In this document: one piece after another, positions 23,737 to 35,567 of the stretch
Layout: every line of letters starts with the position of its first letter
Numbering within the stretch: position 1 is the first letter of the stretch
Source: Cololabis saira
Lineage: Eukaryota; Chordata; Actinopteri; Beloniformes; Belonidae
DNA length: 64,000 nt
Assembly (NCBI RefSeq): GCF_033807715.1
Contig: NC_084601.1
Coordinates: 15,678,690 to 15,742,689, forward strand
Direction: 5' to 3'
Made by a program: the position numbers and the translations under genes
Notes under the pieces: generated by a model
The model's input: the letters and a program-made list of their open reading frames with translations, nothing else
Database searches by the model: none
What the model was told of the DNA's origin: nothing

Positions 23737-26700
23737 TTCAATATGAGCAGCCGAGGTTAATTGCAAAAAGTTCCTTTTTTTTTTTTTTTCCAGTTTGGAC
23801 TTCAACATGTGTTCTTAGGACAGCCTGAAACATTTTTTGAAAAACTTGAGTCTTTTTGTGTCTTCTTATTTGCTTATTTAACTTCCCTTTGTACTCAGTG
23901 ATTGTACAAGCATTTGGTGTTCATCTGAAAAGAAGACGAGCAGGTTCAGAGAGGCCCGTCCGCTGTTCCAGTTGAATGTGCGACGGTTTCCGTCTTCACT
24001 GACGGCGGAATGAAGGATGAGGATATTCCCCGTGACGTGGGTAGCGTCTTCTGGCCGGTGTTCAGACCAACACCAGACCTTGTGAATGGATGAAGATGCT
24101 GTTGACCCGGTTGACCCGGTTAATCTCGACATGCTGTTCCGTGTGATTATGAGCTCACGTTTGGGTTTATCTCCACCCTGCGTTCTGTCATCTGAAATAT
24201 CCAAAGCTCATTTTTTTCTTTGTCTTTCGACATAAAAAAAAAGGGAAAAACTGAGGAGTTCTGCCTCTTCAGCACTCCAGACCAACACAACTTCTCCTTT
24301 TGAACTTTGGATAAAAAGGGATTTCTATCATTCTTGAATTTCACGGGTGGGGAATGATTTTTGTTGTTGACCCCCCCCCCCCCTTCATGTATACAACCGT
24401 TTTTAAAAGCACCGTCAAGATCAGGGTTCCAGTTTCTTTCATTTTTTTGGAGCTATTACTTGCCAGATCTTTACTTGTATGGTCACATATATGAAGTAAT
24501 TTTATGTACCTTGTATTTATTTGTATGTACTTTCTTGTGGATGACTGACACGGTGTAAAATAAGGACTCTTGGTACCTGCACACAGTCTCTTTAAGTGTG
24601 CGCATCTTTGTGGAGACGACAACAAAAAACAAAAAAAAAAGCTCGGATGATGAGTAAAGTAGTGAAATGCAAAATAACGAACAAACAAAAAAAACATAAA
24701 AATAGAAATTGAAATTTCTAGATATATAACCTCCCTCCTAAATGTCCTAAGTAACCTATAAAGAAATTCTTGGTATTTTTCCATGTGAATCCAAATATTT
24801 TGGAGCTTGTATGAGTCCGTTTGTGTCCCTTCGCTGTGTATCGATGAATCCAGCACATTTATTCTTCAAATAAGTCAAAGAAAAGGTCAGTTAGTGATGT
24901 ATAGAAGAGTATTTGCCAATTTGTTCCTACCCAAGACCTTTGATTCCTGCAACCAAAAGAAGGATTATAAATATCGCCTTTCCTTAAAGTGTAGCATATG
25001 CGTGCGTGTTTTTGACGAGGTGCATTTCTTGTAGCGCGTGTTGTGAAGTGGGTGGAAGGGCCGAGACGTGTGAGTGGCAGTGTGGAGAAAATTTAAGGAT
25101 CAGGTTTTTTTTTTTAAGCACTTCAACATGTTTCCTTTTGTCACAGCTTTAGATGAGGAAAAACATTTAACTTGACTTTAAAAATGGATCATGAAGCAGC
25201 AGGTTGTCGGTGTGTTTGTGGTGGTGGAGGTTGACTGATATGTCGTTTTTTTTTTCTTTTCTTTTCTTTTTTAAATCGGGTACGCCGATGGCAGTTTCCT
25301 TTCTTTTGTTTTCTCTCCATAAGATAACATGTAACAGTGTGAAAAACATTATCAAAGCTGTCTAACTCAAGTAAACAAGTATACAGAATTTATTGCTTAA
25401 ACCGGGGGCCGATGTTACTCTGCATGATGTTCTCCGGCGCTGGTTAATCTCCATTATTACTATTATTTTATTTTTTTAAAAGGCCTGGATTCATCTTTGT
25501 GTTGGTTGTAAAGTTAAAGGAGATGTTAGTTTGAAAGGTTTAAAGTCTGGTAGATTGTGTCTGAGATGCTTGAATTGGAGCTGGATTTGAAGGCTAGCGA
25601 ATGTAAACCCCGTAAACCCCATAAACCCCATAAACGTGTAAACGCCACATGTCCGAACGGTAATGGCGCGGCTTCAAATTGAGCCGCGTCCTGTCTCCAG
25701 TACTGTGTTGAAAGTGTATTTTATTTTTGTAAAGACAGAGATATTGAGGGGAGGAGGAAGGCACAAAAGTCCAAGAGGCAGCGTGGCCTAAACCTGCCTT
25801 TAGATCTTTTTGGCATAAAAAAAAACGAGGGCTTGTTCAGTTTACAATGGCCTTATTTTACGTAGGAGGCGTCGCTTCGCTATAGTAGCACATGACTGAA
25901 AGTTTTGACAAATGTATTTTGCTCGGAATATTGTACCGAAGTTCTATATGTGTATAGTTTTATGAATGTATTTCTAAATCCGTACACCACAACGTCGTCT
26001 AGTCTTTTGGGACTTTCTGGGGCGCGTCTCAGATGGGGCCCCCCCCACTTTTACTGCACTAAATACTGTTCGTCTGAAAGAAGAGCTTGTGAGCATGAAT
26101 CCAGCTGGCGAAAAGCATTTTTCTTTATTTAAATTGCCAGGAAGGCTTTTGAGCAGAAAGGATTCGCAAACACACTTAAAACCCCCCCCAATCTAGTTAT
26201 CTTCCCAAGTTAAGGTCTTTAGCAAGCCGATATTTGCACTATGGACTAGGAAATGTCTGAAGCATGGTTTCTCTGATGATTTTCTTGTATTTAATCTTTA
26301 AGATGACATGAATGTGGTGATGAAATGAAGCCACGTTGGCCCCCGTGCAAAAGTCACAGGCAGTTTGGAGAAAAAATGCTAAAGAACTGTTGAAAATGTT
26401 GTATCTTCTCGTAGCATGGACTTCTCAAATACTTACTCTGACCATCAGCGTAGCCCGCAGCCCCGGTTGTTGCCGAGGGTGACAGCATCAGCTGCAGCCG
26501 CCCTGGTGACACATAAGAGTTCAGGTCGAAATCACATTTGCAAGCACCATAGATGAGGATTTTAGACATAGCAGCATGCAGTGCATTGTCGGTATCTGCT
26601 TGTAAAGCCCCTCACGAGCAGCAGATTTTTGTTTTCTAAAAGAAGCATGTCCTTCATATTTCTGTCTGCCAGAGTTACAGCTGTCAGCAGGAACAGAGCA

Positions 26701-27337
26701 GACGTCATCGCCAAGCAAATGTTCTCATCTGCTGACATCCAGCTGGTCTTCATCCGCATCAGTTAAACGTCGCTAATCACGGCACCAGTTTCTTCAGTAG
26801 CCACTTTGTCCTGTTCAGCTGTCTGCCAGACTTTTTTTTTTAAGGCCGTCGTAGCTTCACTCACCTCCGTCAAGACAACCTTCATCTTACCAAAGTCCAG
26901 AAAAGCACAACCTGAACTAATGGTCTAATCTGATGCCTCTAAATGAGGAAAACTTAGTTAAACTAACGTTTAAGGGACTGCGATGGTATTCCCACTCGCA
27001 TGAAGCAGACCAAATGAAACTATTCCTAAAAACCTGTTGTAAAACAAACAAATCGCTCGGCCCAAGTAAATTGGACCGCTTGAGTTGGTAAATGAGCGGT
27101 TGTCTTTTCAGATCTGGCCTTAAACTTTCCACCGAGGAGTGTTCGCAGAGTGAATTGGCAAAAGTGCAACAGTCTGTCTGATTAAAGATTTATGGCAAAA
27201 AAGAAAAAAACGGGAGATGTAATTTTATACCTGTGCTTTGTAAATGTTTTCTATGTGCAGTATTTGATAATGTAAAACTGGTATTTTTGTGGTTTGTACG
27301 CTACAAAATTGATTACTTAAGGTGCACGTAGTTTTGT

Positions 27338-27343
27338 AATAAA
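27338..27343 (+). terminator. rims3: candidate poly(A) signal AATAAA of rims3 (proximal)
   Basis: AATAAA follows a T/A-rich stretch about 5.4 kb after the rims3 stop. Confidence 0.45.
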
Positions 27344-27430
27344 ATAGAATCAAAACTGAAGACAAAAAAAGAACTATTTCAGATTCAGAAGCCTGTATTT
27401 GCATGCCCTTTGACATCTGGACGCGAAGTC

Positions 27431-27436
27431 AATAAA
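27431..27436 (+). terminator. rims3: candidate poly(A) signal AATAAA of rims3 (distal)
   Basis: AATAAAG is followed about 45 bases later by a GT-rich tract (TTTTTGTGTGTGTTTTTGG, 27480-27499), as expected of a downstream element. A CTCF-like motif follows directly at 27500. Confidence 0.55.
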
Positions 27437-27499
27437 GTTTCTTTGAATCACAAACATTTCCCTTGCGCACGTTTCAGTGATTTTTGTGTGTGTTTTTGG

Positions 27500-27513
27500 C
27501 CACTAGGGGGCAG
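27500..27513 (+). promoter_or_regulatory. CTCF-like motif just past the rims3 3' end
   Basis: CCACTAGGGGGCAG matches the CTCF core at every defined position. It sits directly downstream of the distal rims3 poly(A) signal, between the convergent genes rims3 and smap2. Confidence 0.55.
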
Positions 27514-27514
27514 T

Positions 27515-28584
27515 GGAGACAAACGTCACAGGCGGGATTTAGAATTTCCCTTTAAAGAGGACAAAATAATAGCTTTTAAGTCTTTTGCATTATGTGTTGA
27601 TGCAAATCTAATGAATGTAAAATAGTTTAGTTTTTCCAAAATTGACCGAACAGCCTGAGATTAATGGATTGTTATCTATACACCTCACCAAGTACATTTA
27701 CATAATGCCTGCCTAGTAGAGAGTATAGTACACTTCATGCAAAGAATGAGTCGCTGCTTTGGGCGATTTTGGAGGAAAGAAAAAGGTAGATACTAAGAAG
27801 AAACATTTTAGACAGAATGGGGAGAGAGGTGGCTTTAGTAATGCACTGTATGAGAAAGGAGATGTCTCTTTAGTAAAAACATCTACAGTATATCTGTTCA
27901 TCTCTAATGTAAATTATGAGCTTGCATATTAATATGGGTCCAGAAGTACTAGGACAATGACCTTTTTTTTCATGGTTTTTCATTTATAGAGCACCACAAC
28001 AGATTTGAATAAATAAAAAGGAGAAACGTAGACCTTCAGCTTACACTGTAGGTCTGGTCCTTTCTCTTGCAATTACAAAGCAAACGAAGCAGATAATTCA
28101 TCTCATCATTGTTCTGATATGTGGCAGCTCTCTGACTGGGTCTCAATGCAGGTGAAGGTGGCCATCATTGGGCTAAAAAAACAACAGCAACAACAAAAAG
28201 ACACAAATCCGCAAAGAGAGAGACACCAAAACTGCTGTGGCAAGATAAATAGTTTGGGACATTCTCACGAGAAACAAAGTGATGGTTGGCTCAGCAGCAT
28301 CACTACTGGAATGGATGGTTGGAGAATACTCCAAGAGAAAAAAGAATGGAGAAGAGAAAGAGAACTCCAGGAGAGACTCTCTGGAGAAAGTAAGTGTATC
28401 ATCATAAAAATAACAGGCCTCCTTTCACAAAGCCATCGAGATGTCCTTTTGAGTGGATATTTAGTCACAAATTTACATTTGTGACGGCATCAAAAGACGC
28501 CATCGTCATAATAAATACAGACAGTTTACAACAGGGAGCAAACCTCTGGAAACAACACAAACAAGAGCAGGAAAGGGACTAAAA

Positions 28585-28585
<1 letters not shown>
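27515..28585. other. rims3-smap2 convergent intergenic region, first part
   Basis: No gene was recognised between the rims3 3' end and the (CA)n tract. Short open frames here are unconvincing. Confidence 0.45.

Positions 28586-28652
<67 letters not shown>
28586..28652. repeat. (CA)n(TA)n compound microsatellite
   Basis: About 27 CA units followed directly by six TA units. Confidence 0.97.
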
Positions 28653-29299
28653 AAAGTTATCAGCTCACGATCCGACGCAGGCAGCGTCCTGCCTCAGGCA
28701 TGGTGGAGGCAGTGTCATGGCGTGGGCCTGCAGACCTGTTGGTCAAGCGCCTCTTAAATAACTGCGTGAGGTGGATACCTTCATGACATCGTACAGCGGC
28801 TTCAAATGCTATCAGTCCACTGAATAGGAATTTATCATGTGTAATCAGAGCCTTGAATGGTGTGAGTAGATGGGATACTGTCTACCCGGTAGATTTTTGT
28901 CATTATTCTTTGGGTTGATAATGGCTTTCTCTATGTATTTTAACCCAGCTACTGCTATTGAAAACAAAACTTAGGCTCAGTAGATGTTTTGTCACTAAAA
29001 CCTAACCCTCACCCTCACCCTAAACCTAACCTTAACGTAAACCCCAAATTCTAACCATAGCATTTGAAAGGGGTGCATCGAAAGTGTTTTATTCTTTAAA
29101 TCCATTGACAAAAACCATAAAAACGGTCTGAACCTATCTGTCAAACCTTTTACAGACTCCGTTTATGTTACTGCTGCCAAGGATGAGAGGTAAATATTGT
29201 GATATGGAAGCAATAAGTAATTCAATAAACGTGAGCACGAGTTATCTGTAGAGATAAGCAGATAGTAGTTTCAAATCAATACAAGATGAAACATTTAAT
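28653..29299. other. intergenic, with degenerate telomere-like CCCTAA motifs
   Basis: 28993-29030 reads as imperfect CCTAACCC/CACCCTAAACC units, a common low-copy motif in fish DNA. No gene recognised. Confidence 0.4.
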
Positions 29300-32276
29300 T
29301 AAACCATTTTTATTTTTTCACAGAGACAAGTATATATATATATATAAATAACATATATATTGTTGAGTTTTATTGAAGGGGTGAAGATGTAAAAGAAAAA
29401 CAAGCAAAGCGTAAGAAAAACTGCAGAGCTGATGTACAAGTTCAATAAACCGGTTTATAAACGTAACAGAGTAATATTCTGATAAATATAATACACATGT
29501 TCCTAATTGATAAGTACATATAAAGATACATTCCTTTATTTGCTTTCATTTCACAGACACCCATCCATCTCCTCCACCCGCTCCATCAGGCCGAGACAGG
29601 GATGGAGACGCGGGCCTGAACTCGGACGGGTTACCGGCCCATCAAACCGCCACAGAGGAAACAAATAAGACAAATGACACAGAAAACACACGAGTTATTG
29701 TTGTACAGACACGAACGTCACCATCCTCCCAGCAGATCAGCCGTTCTTGTGCAGAAATGACACTCTTTCCTAGAATAATATTGCTCTGTGCAGAGAAGGT
29801 GACAATTGCCATCACAGATTAGCAACATTTGAAAGAAACGGTTAGAAAAAAAAACAACAAAAAAAAAAAGAAAAGAAAGAAAAACAGCCCAAAAAGACCT
29901 GAAGGGTTTGCTGGTTTGCCAGCAGCAGTTATTCCCTAAAATGAGAAGCAGCAAAGTCAAAGCAGAACAGATTTGAAGAAAAAGCAGAAGGACGTTTTAT
30001 TCACACTAATGGTGTCATGCTTTTATAAAAAGACCAAATGTAGAAGCGGTTAAGTGAGCAACGCGGACAGAGAAAAGGTGAACTGCAACGCTGAGCGGCG
30101 ACAGGCTGCAGCTGAGGTGCAGCCGTGGACCGGCCCGGTCGTGGGCGATCCTGAATGACCTGAAAATGCGTCGGCGCGGTCGCAGTTCGCTCCCAACTCG
30201 ACGGTCACAGCGAAACCTGGATAGATTCGAAAAAAAATTCACCAAAATCTGTTTTTTCTTTTTGATCACAAAACATTCACGAGTGCACACTGCTTGAGCG
30301 TGGCAGATACATATGAATAGTAATATAAAAAAAAAAAAAAGAAAGAAAAGAGAGCAGAAAACAAACATACCACAACAACACTCAAGTGCATGAACCTCAA
30401 ACGCGTCCAGTACAATCATGAACACATTCAGGACAGACGTTCATTGCTTTTTTTTTTTTTGTTTTGTTGTTTTTGATCTTGGTCAAAGACTTTAAACGTA
30501 CAGAACATACAATCAGAGTGGGATCGACGATCTTCCCGTCATGCAGGTCGGTGGAAGCATCTGGAACTGGTCCCTCCCTCTCACACACATTCAACATCAT
30601 CTGAGGCCACTATTGTACAAGGTAGATGTTTAACTTGAGGTTTGTGAGCGCTTACGTGATGTCAGTGCATGCATTTCTCTGAGTGCCCCCCTCCCACCCA
30701 CACCCCCCCCCCCCTCCGACGAGGAAGTAGCACAGTGAAGCGTAAGAGCAGGTACAACCCGAACGTACAGTACAGTCAGGCTGCCGTGTTGAATATTCGT
30801 CCACTAATCACTAGTTTCGATGGCGACATTAGAAAGGTCACTGGAATACTGTACAGACTTGATAAAGCTAGTGTTGATCTTTGGTCTCCCAAAGTCTTCT
30901 TTGGGACTTTTCAACACTTCAGAGCTGAGATTATTAGTTTGAAAAGAAGCCCTCTGTCACTGAAGACGCAGACGCCAGACACGGGAGTCGTTTAGGTAGA
31001 CTTGGTTACGGTTCTAGCGAGCGATCTGGTGAAGATTTGGAAAGTCATCAACACTTAAAGGGATGTCTTGGATCTAAATGTTTGTACATGTTTTGCACAA
31101 AATTATTATTATTATTATTCATGCCGTAGACAAAGTAATCAAATCATAGTTACTTATAGATAGATGAATTGATCCCTTGAGGATGAAAGAGGAAAACTCT
31201 TTCAAACAGTGCACAAGAAAAGCCTAATATATCTGGTGTCATGTGCGACTGACAAGATAAAACTTGGGCCACGAAGAGCAAAGGAACGTTTGGATAAAAA
31301 AGGGAGAAGGATTTGTGAAAAGGAGGAGTGGCTCCATCACGCATGAGGCGGGGCTCGAAAACAGAAAATTATCCTTAAGACACAACAGTTGATGATAACT
31401 AATCAAGCTCTTTTAGCTAAAAGGAGTCAAAAGGGAACAGAAAAAAAGAAAAGCTGAACAAGAGGTTCAGAATGTATTTACCTCAAAGAAATGTGAAAAA
31501 TATTTTAAAAGGTAACCCATCTTAATTATGAATGTGCCATCTTTTAAGTGTAAATCTGAAAATCTGTTAATACACAGAAAAGGAAACTTTGAGCAAATCT
31601 CTGCATGCAGTCGTAAGGCCAAAATGGGAAATTAACATAGCTCCTCCCACGCGTGCTAAAACAACTTTGAATAAAATACCAGACTCAAAGTGCTTCAAAT
31701 AACAACCTCTTAACCACCCACGCTTGGACACTGATGAAGCTGTGGAGTCTCCTTCTAAAATGATGTCCAGTAAAATGCAGGAACGTCTTCAGAGTAAATA
31801 TGTTTGAAGTGTCATTGTTACTAATTAGACTTCGATAAAGTTTCTGTCGCTCATTTTTATTTGGTCTCATTTCAAATAAAAAGGTAGTCGCATAAATGAT
31901 TTAAGCGAGGGTAAGCAGCTACTCGACACCTACTGGTGGCAGACGTGTGTGCACGCGCTCTCACGTGATGGATGGATACGAGGAATAGATGTGGAGTCCT
32001 AACGAGTGACCTCTGAACCCCGCTGTCTTGATCAGAGTACAAAAATGTCCTGAAGGCAAACATGGAAATCTGCAGAGCATGGCTATCGATGAGGCGGCAG
32101 GAGGAAGCGTGGGCAGAGGAGAGAGAAACAGAGGTAGCGGTTGTTCCTCAAATCGTCTTCACACCTGTCTCCTCCTCCGTCGCATTAGAAATGTTTCATG
32201 GAGAGTCTGATCCGATGAGGTCCCCCCCCCCCTCCTTTGTGAAATGTAGGCGTCCTGTCGCACACTCGGTGGGACA
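29300..32276 (-). other. smap2: probable smap2 3' UTR and 3' flank
   Basis: No coding exon is seen. Minus-strand AATAAA signals occur at 31861-31856, 30001-29996 and near 29311, so the 3' end cannot be fixed. The region has T-rich (minus strand) tracts at 29848-29885, 30328-30350 and 30449-30475, and a C-rich tract at 30696-30715. The boundary is inferred. Confidence 0.4.
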
Positions 32277-32402
32277 TCATTTCCAGACGTGAGCCGTCAT
32301 GTGCGCTGAACTCTGTGGTGTTGAAACGCCCGCGTGCTGGCTGCCGTACCCCATCATGCCACTGGTGTTGTAGGGACTGGTGCCACCCATGTGCTGACTC
32401 AT
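32277..32402 (-). CDS. smap2: smap2 exon 9 (terminal coding exon, stop)
   Basis: The acceptor is CTTTCCAG and the exon encodes [20 protein letters not shown] through HMTAHVWK before TGA at 32279-32277. The final Trp-Lys matches the C-terminus of SMAP family proteins. Confidence 0.93.
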   Translation of the reverse strand: MSQHMGGTSPYNTSGMMGYGSQHAGVSTPQSSAHMTAHVWK

Positions 32403-35400
32403 CTGGAAAGACACAAAGACGCACCATTACCGATGGGACGCGCTCCCAGAGCTCCCGCGGGCCGAGGCCAGAGGTGTCAAGTAACAAAGTACAAATACTT
32501 TGTTACCTTACTTAAAGGGATTGTGACATGAAAAACACATTTTTCTTGATTTTTTGTGTTTAGTTGGGTGTCTTGACATCAATTACACCCAAAAAAAACG
32601 AACTTTTAACATTCAGTGTATTGTGTGCTTTCTGGGAATTTCCGCATAATTATGCAAAAACGGGAGGAGGAGCGGGGCAATGATTGACAGGAAAGGGGGA
32701 AAAGGACGCGTTTTTCACTGTGCAAAAAACACCGTCATAAAAAAAGCCAGGCATGGAGTACTGGAGTGAAGTTTTTCTTGTTATACCCTTTTAGACACAT
32801 TTGAGGGATATTGGCCAAGACTTTTAATAGTGTTAAAAGCATGTTAAAAATTATGTCACAATACCTTTAAGTAGAAATTTTGGTTATCTATACTTCACTG
32901 GAGTAATTGTTTTTCAGACGACTTTTTACTTTTACTCCTTACATTTTCACGCAATTATCTGTACTTTTTACTCCTTACATATTTTAAAAACAGCCTCGTT
33001 ATTCTATTTCATTTCGGCCTTTAAAAAAAAACTATCCAGTTAAATTGCTCCATCCGGATAGAGTGAATTTGGTTGTGGTTGTTTCAGATGTTCTTGTCCA
33101 GTTTTGTTCTTACATCCGTTCCCTCAGATTCCTGCAACTAAATAGGCAACTAGTCATCATATCTTCTGCTCTCTGAAACACATGTTAATGCTCAATAGTA
33201 CACATATATGGTTCTTTAATATATTTGCATTATACTAAGATGCATTCATTTTCAATGGCTTTTGTCCTTAATGGCTTTTTTCCCCATTACATTACTTTTA
33301 CTTTTATACTTTAAGTAGTTTTGAAACCAGTACTTTTATACTTTTACTTGAGTAAAAAACTTGAGTTGATACTTCAACTTCTACAGGAGTATTTTTAAAC
33401 TGTAGTATCTATACTTCTACCTGAGTAATGAATGTGAATACTTCTGAAACCTCGGGCTGAGGCGAACACGCACCTGGCCGGCGTTCCACTGCAGCTGCTG
33501 GCTTTGCTGCGCTGCGTAAACCTGCTGGTGAGGTAACGAGGCCAGGCCTCCCACCTGCTGCTGCTGCTGTCCCAGCATGCCCTGGGCCAGGCCCGTCATG
33601 TACGGCGATGGCACGCCGCCGCTCGGCTGCGCCGCGGCCCCCTGGGCGCCCATCAAGCCGTTCTGCTGTGCCGTCATGCCGCTCTGCTGCAGTCCCGCCA
33701 TGCTGTTCTGCTGAACCCCCATCATGCCGCTCTGCTGGTGTCCCATCATGGCCATTTGCGACGCCATCATGGTGCCGCCCATCCCACCCAGCTGGGATAA
33801 AGAGTGGAAGGAGCCATACGGGTGTGTGGGGTAGCCCATCTGGTTCATGTACAAGCCTGCGGGGGAAAAGTCACGTTGAGAATGAATAACCCATTCAAAT
33901 AAAAGAACCTGCACGTCTTGAGACAAGGACAGAGAAATCCCACCATGTGCAGCCATACTGCTGGCATGGACCGAGGGCGTGGACCCGTACAGGGACAAAA
34001 TCGAATCCTTGGACAGTTTTTTGACGGCGCGTTCTTCGCTTTTGCGTTTTGGATCCAGAAACAAGCTGAGGTTCTCAGGCACTGAGGCGGTGACTCTGCT
34101 CTGGTGCATGGAGCCGGGAACGGGCTGCTGGACGGCATGAGAGGGGACGGAGAGACACAAGGCAAAGAGATATCATTTTAATATCTTGTTTCTCTACTAT
34201 TGTTAAAATACATCTATAGAGCAGTTTGTGAACATTACTGACCAACTATAATGTAAAACATCATTACAAGACTCAAAAGCATCAAAAGAACTCAGTTAAA
34301 CGAGTATGAATTTCCTTTTTGGTCATTTATCTATTGAAATAAAGAGCAAATATTAAATATCTGTGAATGTATTACAGTAAGTTAGGGAATAATAACCGGG
34401 TGTGGGAGGAGATTTTCTGGGTCAGAAATTGTTGAAAGAATTGTTCCCGAGGAAGTATGGACTACACTTCCCTGCTGACACTTTTAAACAAATAAACGCT
34501 TCAAACCCACTAAAAGGTTCAACATCCGTTATAAAGACATTAGTGTGTGCCAACCAGTTCAGCACAGGAACAGTTTGTGGGAACTGGAGCTTTTTAGGAC
34601 CTAGTCCTCCCAAACCTTTATTTCTGCCTTCCCATCTCAATTATCTCATTTATATCTCATTCCCTCATATCATTAAAAGCTTGCAAAACCTGATCATTTT
34701 GAAAAGGAGCGACACTTCCTAATTCTGCTTTGAACTGCAAAAACAAACAAACAAAAACAGAACTGAAACAGTCTTTCAGAGCTAGCTGCTGATGCTCAAA
34801 ATGTGTCTCAATTTTATTGGACTGAAGTGGTTCTGAATTAAAGAATTTACTAAAACTCATCAAAACTGATGTGCAGGACTTGAATACAGTTATCCAAAGC
34901 GACTGGTTGCAGTCACTGCTGCACAAAGTGGTCACACAGGAAAACAAGAGGCACAGCTTCACACAGTTTTCCCACTTTTATCCATTTATATAAGTGAGCT
35001 CAATTGATCTACTTTTAGCACTCATGTAAAACCCAGAATGTGTTTTTTTGTGCACTCGAGAGATCACTTCTAAGGCTCGGCAAACTTGCAAGCTCCACTG
35101 TGGATTAAACAATAGCATCTTTATACAGCAGCGGTCGGCGTGCAGGGAGTGTCATGCAGTACCAGGGCTTTTGACGAGGCAGCAGAGAAGGGGGTTGGGA
35201 AGGAGCTGAAGAGATCCAGCGCAGGATGAGCCGGACCTGAATTAGACGCCGCTGGGCTCTCATTACTGTCTGGAGCACATCCTCCACCATTAGACACTGC
35301 AGGGCCTGGAGTGGGAGCATCTAATGGAGGGTAGATGGAAGATGCTAATGGCTTTAACTGTTACAGGTATCAATCAACCACTTTCACATCCATGTATCTA

Positions 35401-35531
35401 ATGAAACCCCACATCCTGCAACTTTCAGATCAGGCTTGGTGTTTATATTTTAGGGTGAAGACAAGCAACACAAAGAGGATCTATAGAAGATAATTGCTGT
35501 TATTGGTTAGCTTTTCTCACTGTGATCGTAG

Positions 35532-35567
<36 letters not shown>

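Larger units (their letters stand above)
21929..27460 (+). other. rims3: probable rims3 3' UTR (long)
   Basis: No coding exon is visible over ~5.5 kb after the stop. The stretch holds a Pumilio-type TGTAAATA at 21991-21998, a (CA)n tract at 22084-22124, a short TTAA-flanked MITE at 23550-23736, a 13-base C run at 24371-24383 and two candidate poly(A) signals near 27.34 and 27.43 kb. Mammalian RIMS3 also has a multi-kilobase 3' UTR. The extent is inferred from the poly(A) signals and the missing genes, not from transcripts; earlier poly(A) sites are possible. Confidence 0.6.

Noticed and set aside
24353..24560. Short plus-strand frame with hydrophobic stretch
   Set aside because: Within the rims3 3' UTR, no family resemblance, begins at a C run.
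28993..29030. Interstitial telomere array
   Set aside because: The CCCTAA units are few and imperfect; it is better called a degenerate motif.
31921..31940. CTCF-like CCTACTGGTGGCAGA
   Set aside because: It departs from the core at several informative positions.
33608..33889. Plus-strand Arg/Ser/Pro-rich frame
   Set aside because: Antisense shadow of smap2 exon 8.
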